Below are positions 26,001-38,000 of a stretch of 64,000 nucleotides of DNA, in pieces. Origin of the DNA: Spisula solida. Its lineage: Eukaryota > Mollusca > Bivalvia > Venerida > Mactridae. Within the stretch, counting starts at the first letter, position 1. Each line of letters starts with the position of its first letter. The DNA is taken from NCBI GenBank assembly GCA_947247005.1, contig OX365945.1, forward strand, positions 32,728,551 through 32,792,550, read 5' to 3'. The position numbers were made by a program, and so were the translations under genes. The notes beneath the pieces are model-generated. The model made no database searches and was not told the DNA's origin. It saw only the letters and a list, made by a program, of their open reading frames with translations.

Positions 26001-29000
26001 AAAAAATGTGAATTGTCTTGCAATTATTTGATGACTCTTGAAAATTGAGATTCAGGAGTTGTTCACTTGTTGACTCTTCACTTTTGGAGGCTAGTGAAAG
26101 CCAGAAATGTTGCCTCATTGAAATTAAATAATTTAACAGTTTTACCAATGGTATAGCTTTGGTTGTTAAGATTCCGAAACATCTTGGCGTATTTTCTGGA
26201 GCATAGAGTTTCCTCCCTCGTGTATTCTGGTCATCCGTGATTGGTCCAGTCAGATCCATATTGATCACATACAGGTAACATGCTTCATTGGGACGTGGTT
26301 CTGTCGACTGTAAAGCTTGAGCTACCTAAACACACAATACAGTAACAGTAAAGCCTTGCCTTAAAACCATCTCATTTTTTAAGATAAATTCAATGATAAG
26401 TCAGTGATTTTTTTGGCTATTTTTAGGACCGAATACAGGCAACTTCCCCTAGCAAAATAACCTCCATTTTCCCCAAAAAATCATAATTTTTTCCCAAAAA
26501 GTATGCATATTTTCCCCTTTTGTGCTCGCTGGTTTCAAAGCAACTACAATATAGCTGTTTCAAAGTCAAAACAACAGATTTTCAAACTTGCAAAAGTCTT
26601 TGCCACATATGACTAGAGTATTATAAGTAGAAAATAGAAAAATATGAACACTTTAAACCCAAACAATCTTTTTTAATAATTCCCAATTTTGCGAATTGGT
26701 GCGCTAAAATTTCCCAATTTAAAAGGCACAGGCTGTTCAATTTTGTTCCAGAAAAATCACTGTTAGTCTGGCCCCATGATTATAAAGCTTTTTTCATGCT
26801 CTACTCAACTTGAGCATGAAACTTGATTCGCTCCAAGAAAGTCCAACAATTCAATAATCTATACTATACCAGAAACTATCATTCTAAATTCTTAAGTCTA
26901 TCCATATAACATAAATGTTTGAGGAAAATATGAGAAATTTTTAGTTACTGTTTGAAAGTTTGAGCACGAAATTGAGTTGATAATTTAGTAAATAATTATG
27001 GGGCCACCTCGAGATCATTACTTGGTTCTTTATTAAACAACATCATCAGGGCCAACTCCAGACAATAGGCACAACTAGGCTTGGTTTCAACTATTCATGA
27101 GGAGTTTCATAGAAATTTGACTAATGGCTATTTTATATGATACAGAGAACAAGCACAGACAAATTATATGAAATTACCCAGACAGACGTCCAGCCCCAAA
27201 ACAGAAGATCTTCCCTACTCTACAAAGCATAAACCTAACAACACTTTCAGTTTAACCATTCATTTAGAAATGACAACAAACACCTATCAGTTGGAACCTA
27301 GCTTTACCTACCCTTTTACTATAATACTGTTTACTTTAAGTGGTACCCTACAAACACCTATCAGCTGGACCCTGGCTTATTTACCCTTTTACTATAATAC
27401 TGTTTACGTTTAGTGGTACCAGGCCTGAAACAAACACCTATTAGCTGGACCCGGCTTTACCTACCCTTTTACTATTATAATACTGTTTACGTTTAGTGGT
27501 ACCCGGCCTGACAACAAACACCTATCAGCTGGACCCCGGCTTTACTTACCCTTTTACTATAATACTGTTTACATTTAGTGGTACCCGGCCGGACAACAAA
27601 CACCTATTAGCTGGACCCCGGCTTTACTTACCCTTTTACTATAATACTGTTTACATTTAGTGGTTCCCGGCCTGGATTGACCTGGACCCCGGCTTTACTT
27701 ACCCTTTTACTATAATACTGTTTACGTTTGGTGGTACCCGGCTTTACTTACCCTTTTACTATAATACTGTTTACGTTTAGTGGTACCCGGCCTGGCTTCA
27801 CCCATTACATCCTCTTCTTCATCCCATACATCTTCCTCCTCATCTCTCTCAAACATCTCCTTACCAACCGGCATCAGATTATCATCTAACTCACCTAAAA
27901 TATCAATCACACAAATAACGAGGGTTGTTCAGAAAGTTTCAAGACTTTTTATGAGGGTTGTCTAGACAGTTTCAATATTTATAATGAGGATGGACCAGAA
28001 AATTTCAAACATGAGGGTTGTCCAGAAAATTTCAAGCTTTTTAAGAGGTAGTCCAGAAGTTTTGAAGATTTATAACGAGGGAAGACCAGAAAATTTCAAA
28101 CATGGTGGTTGTCCAGAAAGTTTCAAGATTTTTTAAGGGGTTGTCCAGAAATTTTCAAGATTTAAAACTAGGGTAGACCAGAAAATTTCAAACATGAGGC
28201 CTGTCCAGAAAATTTCTATTTTTTTAATGAGAATTGTCAAGAAAGTTTCAAGATTATTTTAAGTGATAAAGAATTCAATTCAGTAGCACTTGTAATCAAA
28301 CCTGTACAGGTGGCACCTGAATTTAGCAGTCATCTGTCGTAAGCAGCCATAATATCATGAAATATTCAGCTCTTTTATACATGTATCAAACAGACAATAA
28401 ACTGACACAATGACAATTATACATTGTTAGGTATTGGTTGATATAAATTAATGAGTCTGGTGTGATTTAACTATATTCAGATCAAAATACTGTAAAATCA
28501 TTAATATTCATGGGGAATTTAATTTCATGGATTTCGGGATGACCTTAACCACAAACTTAAAACCCCAATGAATAATTATGCCAATAAATATGTCAAGTTT
28601 ACAGTGGCTGACATACCTGCCTTCAAGTTCAGTCAGGTATAAGACTGGGTTTTTGAAAAGTTTACTTGCATATATCAACATGTAATAAAATAATTATAAT
28701 ATCTGTTTGATTTTTGAATGATTTCTGATAATTTGTGTAAATTTTTATTGTGCCATTTTTCATAAAATCCAAAATCCTTGAAATTACGCCCCCACGAAAG
28801 GTCTTTTTTGTCCCATTGAAATTAAATTATTTTACAGTAAAACTTTGCTAATAATTTCTTTTTACATACATGCTGTTTAAAATATAAGAAAAATTAAGGT
28901 ATCAAATAACTCACTACAAGGCAAGTGTTGCTTCGATAGATCAGACTAGTCCAAACCTTGCACACTATAGACTTACCTCGTTTATGTAGAATTTGACACA

Positions 29001-32000
29001 TTTTCAGGGCAACAGCTTGCTTGGCTCTAAGTTGGTTAGACATTGGAATACCCTGTAAGAAAACAATGTATTCAGCATCAAAAACATTCACCAAAACATC
29101 AAAAATGCTACTTTCTATAATAACTATAATAAACAAGTCTATTTGACGAGCATCTCCTATACTTACAGGAGGAAACATTATAGCTTTATTACACTAGTGT
29201 ATCGTAGAGCTGGCATTGTGGCAATTTCACCAATTCCGAAAGGACATACCTGAACTACCTCCTTAATTGGAGAGTTGATAGGAAGTCTGATAGAAGCTTG
29301 ATATTTTAATTGACCTTCACAGTGGAGTTCCTGTACACTACAAGCTGGTGTGAGATGGGTGAAAGCATCGCTAGGTAGTTTGGCACAGTATCTGAAATAT
29401 GATAGGCATCAACAAACAATGCTTCACCGCATACATTAATTATGATCATGGGGCCGTTTTATTTAACTTCATAAATGCACAAACATTCTACAAACATTTT
29501 AATTAAACACATTTCTACTAAAATAGCCCTTGTTATATACAATATTCTAATACTAAGAAACTATGCAGTGTGTCATTCATTGTGGGGTCTGTATATAGGC
29601 TAGCTTGAAGCTGAAGTTTCCGTTTTGGCGAAAGGTTCTATTGTATGTTTGTATATTGTAGATTGTATGTTCTATGCCTGTCTCCTGCATTGATTGGCTA
29701 AGTGATGCAGCTGCTTCTGTAGGGCTTTGAATTGTCTGTGCATCAGAGCTACAGATAAGGTGCGTATTGGGGTAATTACCCAATTAATTTTCTTAAAAAC
29801 CCAATAGATTTTGAGAGGAGGGAGTAAGAAAAGGCAAATAGAAAATGATGTTATAGTGAAAAATAGTACATAAAATACCAATTACCCAATTAGTTTTATT
29901 AAATACCCAATTAAAATTTGTCAAAAACCCAAATAAAATTGAAACTTAGGGGTATAATACCCAATGGCCTAAAACCTTATCTGTTGCTCTGGTGCATTAC
30001 AGCATGGGTAAAAGTAAGAATTTTTTAAAACTCTGAAAAGTTGTCATTTTACACAGCAAAAATAAAGAAAACATCCAATTTTTTTATCTTTAAAATCCTG
30101 AAACTTCCTGACAACTTTTAACCATGTAATACAGTATTTAATTCCAGATTCAAACAGTTAAACAAAATACTACACAACCTGTTAACTAGCATGATAGCTG
30201 TATCCATGGTAACACAAGCATTACCCTCCACACTGGAAGGTATGTATGGTTCAACAAGGGAATCGGATATGTCATTAGAGATGTCATTGGATGTTTCATC
30301 TGGAATTCTTCTATTTTTTCTAATCAAGACCTGTGTCATTGTACAAAAAATTTTATACTGATTTACTTTAAGTCGATTGTAAAACATGTTTTTCAACTTA
30401 TATTAATCACTCTCTACACCTCATTCCTGATGTTATTCATCGCCAAAAGGGTATGAGAGAAGAAAATCAAGTTTCCCTTTTTTTGCTGAACGTCTAGCAA
30501 GGGAATTACTAGTACTGGTATCCTTTTTTTTTCTTCTTTGGTATGACGCAGCCTGGGATCAAATCCGAATCCTCCGGCACTGGAAGCGAACGCTCAACCA
30601 CTAGGCTATCAAGGAGGCAGAAATGGTACATAAGTTATAGCAACCATATTGATAGGCTATTGTTAATTTCTCGAAGTAGAACAAGAAGTGATGATGTTTT
30701 ATTTTGTGCCAAAAAAAACAGAACAGAAGTTTTAATTTCTGAAGCATGTTCAGGTGATTCCAGGACTAAGCTGATTCCTAAACCCCACAAGTAACAGCTA
30801 GGAGGCAACAAAATATGTAACATTTTCAGGGCTCTAGCTAGCCTAAGATTTTAGGGAGAAATGACTTCTCCCTCAAGGAGAAATAATGTGAATTCATGGC
30901 ATGTGACGGAGCGCGACAATGGTAGTAACATGATAGAACATTTTGATAGATTTATATAGTATATCAGCAATAAGTCAGTATTTTGACACAAATCTACAGG
31001 ATAAATGAATTGTAATGGTTATCAATTATCATTGTTATATCTGCTTGTGATGGCAAGGTCAAAAGTAAAAAAAAAGTTTAGTTGCCTCCACTTCTCCCCT
31101 GGGCCCCTACTAGGGCGAAGTTATGGTCACTTATATATTAGTGAGAGCCCTAAATTTAAAAAGATTGTTATGAATCAGACTTCATTAGCTGAATCCTTCT
31201 CAGTTTTACATTATCCACATGAGACACTTCTAAAGTAGAAAGGTTCTTGACACAAAATGTATGTATCCCACATTGAGCCATATTCATCAGACGTGGAATT
31301 CTTGACAATATGCTCAAAATGATTCAGGAGAAGAAGCGCAGACAAACTTTGTGACATCCCTCCAGACAAACAGACATCCAGAACAAAATCAATATGTTCC
31401 ACCACTATATGTGAGAGATATAAATACATATTAGCAGGACTTCCCTAGGAACAGAAGGCGCAGTGGTACCTTAAAGGCAGGATAGGCTTTCCCCCAGAGC
31501 CTTAAATCCTAGAATGGTATCATTAAATCACTATGGGTGTCTATATTAATTTTTTGGTCAGCATTGTGTTATTTGAGAAATTAAGGACTGTATAAGTAAA
31601 TAATGCTTAAATCAGCCTTTTAAGTAACTATGCATATTGATGCAATTTTGTCTTCCAAAACGTTTAAGCTATTCTTGTCGAAAACCTTATATAAGCATAA
31701 ATCCCAGCACTGCCCCAGCACCTTAAAAAATTATGGGGAAGGGCCTGATTAGTTAAAAGTCTGACATGAAATAACGATGCCCTATTGTTTGTCAAAAATT
31801 TACAAGTGACCTCATTGGATTATGCAAACATGCGCAATTCTTCCAACGCTTCCTAGAGCTGTCATTGATTTGACCTGAAGACGATATATCGATTTACATA
31901 GATGAACAAGAAATAGGCCCATCTACACTGTTACACATATATGTTGGGTATAGATTCAGCTTTTGAAAATAGCACCTTTGGTTTGAGTTTAGACTAGACC

Positions 32001-35000
32001 TACTTTGACAATTTGTGACCTTCATTTTTAAAGAAAATGTTTTGTGCATGAAAATGAGGATTTTGGGTGGTTCCATTCATTAACCCATGTATCAATATTT
32101 GAAAATGTGAATCAATAATCGATCAGCTAAACAATACAGTTTTCATGGTTCATACAAAATTCTCAAAACAAAATTCAAGGACTATTCAAGGACTTTTCAA
32201 GGTAGAATAGGTATGTTCAAGGCATGTTCGCACGCATGAACTGAGGTTAAATTGTACAATTTATTCGCTGCCATTTTATACACTTTTTCTAATGACATCA
32301 TAGTATTACACAAGAATACCCGATTGCATTCAATTCATAACATACTTGCACCTACACATTTATGTAATTTTAATTTATTGAGAAAGAGTGTTTGTTTCAT
32401 GTTTTAGTTTTTACGCAGATATTATGTGCCATTTTGACAACGTCCATACACTTATATGGATATTCAAGGCTGTTTGTCTGAATTCAAGGAATTTCAGTTA
32501 AATTCAAGCACTAATTTGGCATTTTTCAAGGCAGCACTCAATTCAAGTACTTTTCAAGGTTGTGAACCAAAATTCAAGGACTTTTCAAGGCCTGTGCGAA
32601 CCTTGATACTGTTGATATATTGATATTGCTTCTATCAATGACAGCTCTAATGCTCCCACAACCAAAATTTGATCCTTTTAAAATTGGTCATCTAAACAGC
32701 GACCAAATGGTACATGTAATTTAATTTATGGGTTAACTGTGTGCGCAAGTAGACTCTATCCATATTTTGTGCATAGATTTTAATTAATTTATAATTTAGA
32801 GTGACCAAATACTATTTTCCAGGATGCTATATTATTTGTACATCGCATTATTGTGACAACTAGTCAAAAAGGCGAGACTACGGAATTATGAAATACGCGG
32901 TCGAACCGACTTTGAATTGAGACAAAAAGAGTTGAATTACCTTCAAATATTAGATCTAATCCATTATTGTTACATACGTGTTTTATCAATGCAATATATA
33001 ATAATCATGAATTATTACACTAACACTGATTAACAGATTATAAATGAGCGATGAGCGATGATTTCAACGTGTTTCTATAAATTGTGTCAAAGCGTGCAAA
33101 TGTTCGTAGATTAGTCCAAATTCGAATGTGCATCAGCTACGATATATTTGATGTTAGTTCACAACAGTTTCTTTTGATTGCCCGACAAAGGTCGGCAACT
33201 TCTGAGTTTTATAGTCATCTACCGATTGTCGGCGACTTCTGAAGTTACACTGTCGGCACTGCTGTCTTTGATCGGAATAGTAAGGGCATGGTGATTTATA
33301 GTTGCGTTTTATTGTCAACAGCTACATCTTGCTATTTGTTGACCATGATGTATACATACGTTCAATTAATGTTTTCATAATTTATTTCATAACCTGCGCG
33401 CGTTTTATTAATACTTCACCATTTTTCGTGCGTACATTAGTGTTATGCATGTTGACTGCCGTATACATAATTATATACGTTGCTATGGGCGAACGTATAC
33501 GTTATGCCCTTGCTATTGATCGTACACATGAGTATCTGCTTCTGTCGCAATTTTTAAGTAGAATATAGAGGTTGGGACTGAGGGATAAAATCATTCGTAA
33601 CGAAATTTTGTAACGGGGTTTCACACCAAAGCAAATTTTTGACCGGTCGTTCCAAAAAATTCTTGTTAACCACTAGATAAAAATTGTGGAATTATAATTC
33701 TAAACTCCCGCAATGCCAGTGACACCTACAAATTAGGTCACACCTGTGAACTTTATGCATATCAAGGGCTATACAGGGGTGTCAATTACTATCAATTATA
33801 CCCTTGTTATAAACACGTGCACATTGTAGCTTAGAATTAATTGTTCGTGAATTCCCGAAAAATGAGTAAATTGCAATTATTATTCGTAGCATCTGTGTGA
33901 GGATTAGTTCATTTTGTAAAAACAATTCGTAGATCTTAGATCGAATGTCTCACCCCTATGCAGCCCATGTCAAATTATTTAATTTTCTTACGTCTGTGGA
34001 GTGATCGGTCAGAGAGTGCAGTTTTTTGTTGTTGTACTATTGCAAAATGGATTATCACCGACCACGCGGATCACAGTACCAGTAAACAATTTGATTGTAC
34101 ATGTATGCAATAAACTATCTGTATTACTTGGAGAACAGTTTTCTATTTATTTGGAAAATAAATCGGAAAAAATGCAAAACTTCATAATTTAATGACATTC
34201 TATTGCCACCGCGTTTCCACCGTGTTGTCACCGTGCATCCACCGTGTTGTCACCGTGTATCCACCGTGTTGTCACCGTGTATCCACCGTGTTGTCACGGT
34301 GGCAATGGTCATGGTGGGTTGTCCACCCTAATTTTAAGTCTAGGTGGATTTGGGTGGGTTCACGGTGGCATATTTTGCGTTGCCACCCAGAGTCGTCGCC
34401 ACAGTGACGGGTGTACTTTGGAAAACCCACCTTGCTTGTACTGTAACTATACGGAAAAACACCTATTTATATGCAAAGTCCCCATCTACAGTCTATAAGA
34501 TATATGAAAAACAAAACCCTGCCATTCACCAAAGGCTAGTTGATGGGAACATTAGCATATAAATACCTCTGTATACAAACATCAACTTTCGTATCGATTC
34601 GAAGTATATTGAACTTTCTCATGGCAATGTAATGATGCTGATGCAGCATGGGTATCGCCTAATAATAATGATTGTTCAATCGATGCTACAAAACAAACTT
34701 TCTCACCTTTTCTATCTGATGATATGTTTTCATTTGTAGATCAAATTCATCGAAATGTTCCTCTTCTATAAATATTATGTACTCAGCATCTCTGGCTCGA
34801 GCTCGCCCCTGTAATACATGTAATATATTTCCATTTCCAGTATTTAAAGACCCTGTCACACGTACCAAATTCCACCTGAAGTCAACTAGCTAATAGGATA
34901 TCTGCTAAATTCATGCTCATTACTGTAAACCAAGAAATTATTTTGCTCGATTTAGTTTCACAGAGTTCGCGAGTGGTAGAATTTCGTGAAATTAAGTTGC

Positions 35001-38000
35001 CGCGAAAATGCTAAAAACATTAATATGGACAATGCAGGAAACTTAAAAACGCAAGTTTGTAGTCGTGAATATGTCGACGGTCAGCAAAATGCGTAAGTTA
35101 GTATTCGCGAAAGTAAATTTGTTTACAGTTGTATGTGCAACCTGACTATCGATGGTGATGTTCAGAGGAATGGTATGGATGGGTACTATTCAGTACTTCA
35201 GTCAAAATTTATTTTGGTTTTGAACCTAGTGAGAGAGCATGATAAATAATTAAATATAGTCTAAAGAAGGTAATGAATGATACAAATGTCATCAAACTAA
35301 AACTTTAAAATGATACAGTTCAGCACATGAAGAGAATTTACCTTTGAATGGCTGTAGGACTTGTATGATCTTGGAGCATCAAACCGTGCCACAAAGTTAC
35401 ACTTTGGGACATCCACTCCCTCCTCTAGTACATTTGTCGACACCAACAGGTTCAATTCTTGCATGCGGAACTTCCTCAACGTCTCTTCTTGTTTCTTGTA
35501 CAGCTTCTCCTTCTTTGCCGACGCCTTATTACCAGTCAGGTGACAACTTTTAACAAAGCACAGACCTTCATCCCACGCGCAAGCTTCTTCTATAAACTTA
35601 TTGAGAGCATACGCCTCGTGTTGATGATTCACAAATACAATACCACACAAATTCTTGTCTTCTTCAAATGCAAATGGATCATTTTTATTTTCATCATCGG
35701 GACTTACTTTTTTAATTGCTACATGAATTTGTTTCGAATTTGGCGATTTGTGTCCACCACCGTCATCTTCGTCATTCTCCGAGAAATCAGATTCCTCCGA
35801 CATGTCGGTATCACTGCCGATATCGTCGTCACCATCGAGATCTTCACTTATAATAACAAAGTCTGTTTGTGGACGGTATTTTAGCAAGGAGTCTAACAGT
35901 TGAGCAACCTTTGGTGTTGTGTAAGTCAGCAGATCCTCTAATGAATAATCGCACTGCTTAAAATGGTTATCAACAACTTTTGAAACCATACGTAAGGCAG
36001 TTGAAGATGTTTTGAGAAATTTCTTGTGAAGCGCTATAAATTCCTTTTGTTTTTCGATTTTTTCAATCTGTTGAATCAGCATATCGGCAAGACAGGCACA
36101 GCACCAAGGTCCTAACTGGGTAAGAATATTGTGACATTCTATCAAAGCAGCTTTAGGGATCAGACAAGGGTCTCGGTTATCTAGATCTTCATTAATTTCT
36201 ATATTGCACTCTTCAAGAAAGTCTATAGCACTTTCAAGTATATTGTATAGCTGATCATTTAACCCAGTAGTATCTTCATAGTCACTACATTCAATGATTC
36301 GTTCTGAGGGTTTTATACCATATCTTTCAGGTATGACTAAAGATGAAGTTTCCGCCACAGACTGAAGAGCTTCTTCAAGGGAGGTAATCAGATTACCAAG
36401 TAAATCTGGATTCTGAAAATTTCCTTCGAAAATATTGGACGTTAGCCCGAGAATCCGGGGACACAAATTCTGCTCAACAGATTTGTATATTGTCATGATT
36501 TGCTGATAAGGGTGTTCCTTTAGAACCATGTGACAGTTATCCATGATAAGTAGGTTAATCATGGGTATCGTCAGAACCTCGTAATGTAGCACGTTCAGAA
36601 ATGATGATCCAGTCATTATTAATGCATCTGCACTGTAAGAGATTACAACACATGTAAAATACATGGGTGAAAGTTATGAATTCTGAAAAAAACCTGAAAT
36701 CATCGAAAATTGACTATTTATATAAAATTATATATAATATAGGGAAAACAACGAAAAACCGACTTTTTGGTACACTCAACTGCCTGAAATTCAGGCATGA
36801 TACAACAAGAGCCAAAATGTCACAAAATACGCCCGTCTCGGGGCATGGTGAGACTCAGGGCAAAATAAAAATAAAAAAATAAAAAAGTAAAAAAAAAAAA
36901 ATGTAAAAAAAAAAAAAAAAAATTATAATCGAATTTGGCCTAGATATATATACCCATAAGCATTGTCACAAAGTTTGAAGATGATCGAATGAAAACTGTT
37001 TGCGTAAGAGCACATACAAGGCCTATTTCATACTTATTTGGTAATTAAAGGCCCATAGCCAAATAAGGGCTAGGCCGATTTGGCCTATAATCGAACTTGG
37101 CCTAGATATTATGCCCATAAGCATTGTCACAAAGTTTAAAGACGATCGAATAAAAAAACTGTTTGCGTTAGAGCACAGACAAGGCCAATTTCATACTTAT
37201 TTGCTAATTAAAGGCCCATAACCAAATAAGGCCTAGGCCGATTTGGCCCATAATCGAATTTGGCCTAGATATCATGGCCATAAGCATTGTCACAAAGTTT
37301 GAAGACCATCATATGAAAACTGTTTGCGTTAGAGCACAGACAAAGCCAATTTCATACTTATTTGGTAATTAAAGGCCCATAACCAAATAAAGCCTAGGCG
37401 GATTTGGCCTATATATATGAACTTGGCCTAGATATTAAGTCCATAAGCATTGTCACAAAGTTTGAAGACGATCGGATGAAAACTCTGAGCGCTAGAGTAC
37501 AGACAAACTGCTGGATGCCGCCGCCCGCCCGCCAAGGGTGTTCCCATAATACGTCCCGTTTTTCAAACGGGCGTATAAAAACTGTATACCTGTGTATACC
37601 TGAAAACTGTCAACCGTGAAAATATATTTAGAAATTGTGTAAGCTTTCATAATGACAGTTATGCAGGGGTGAGGAAATGAGCCAGTAGGCAGCAAGTTGA
37701 ACTGGCCATTTGAGCATTCTTGCCAGTTACTTTCAATAAATTTCTTCTTTTTACAGAAGGCGAACCCCCAAATCAACCCCCTTCTTTTAAACTTAACTGG
37801 ACACATGAAACATTCCTTCACCCCTGATTATGTACACAAGAAACAGGGTGGAAGAGATTACACCACCTTGTGAAAATCCATCTCCCTTTTTCACTATATT
37901 GCTGAGAGTGCCGAAAAAGTGTATGGTTTTTCTGGAGAAAGTCAGTTTGCTGTTGTGTTGTACACTATTTACCATTAAACTGTAGCAAAGGTCAATACAG

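Noticed and set aside
36877..36921. Poly-A tract read as a retrogene tail
   Set aside because: It lies inside a tandem-repeat element in a Dicer intron, with no processed coding sequence upstream.
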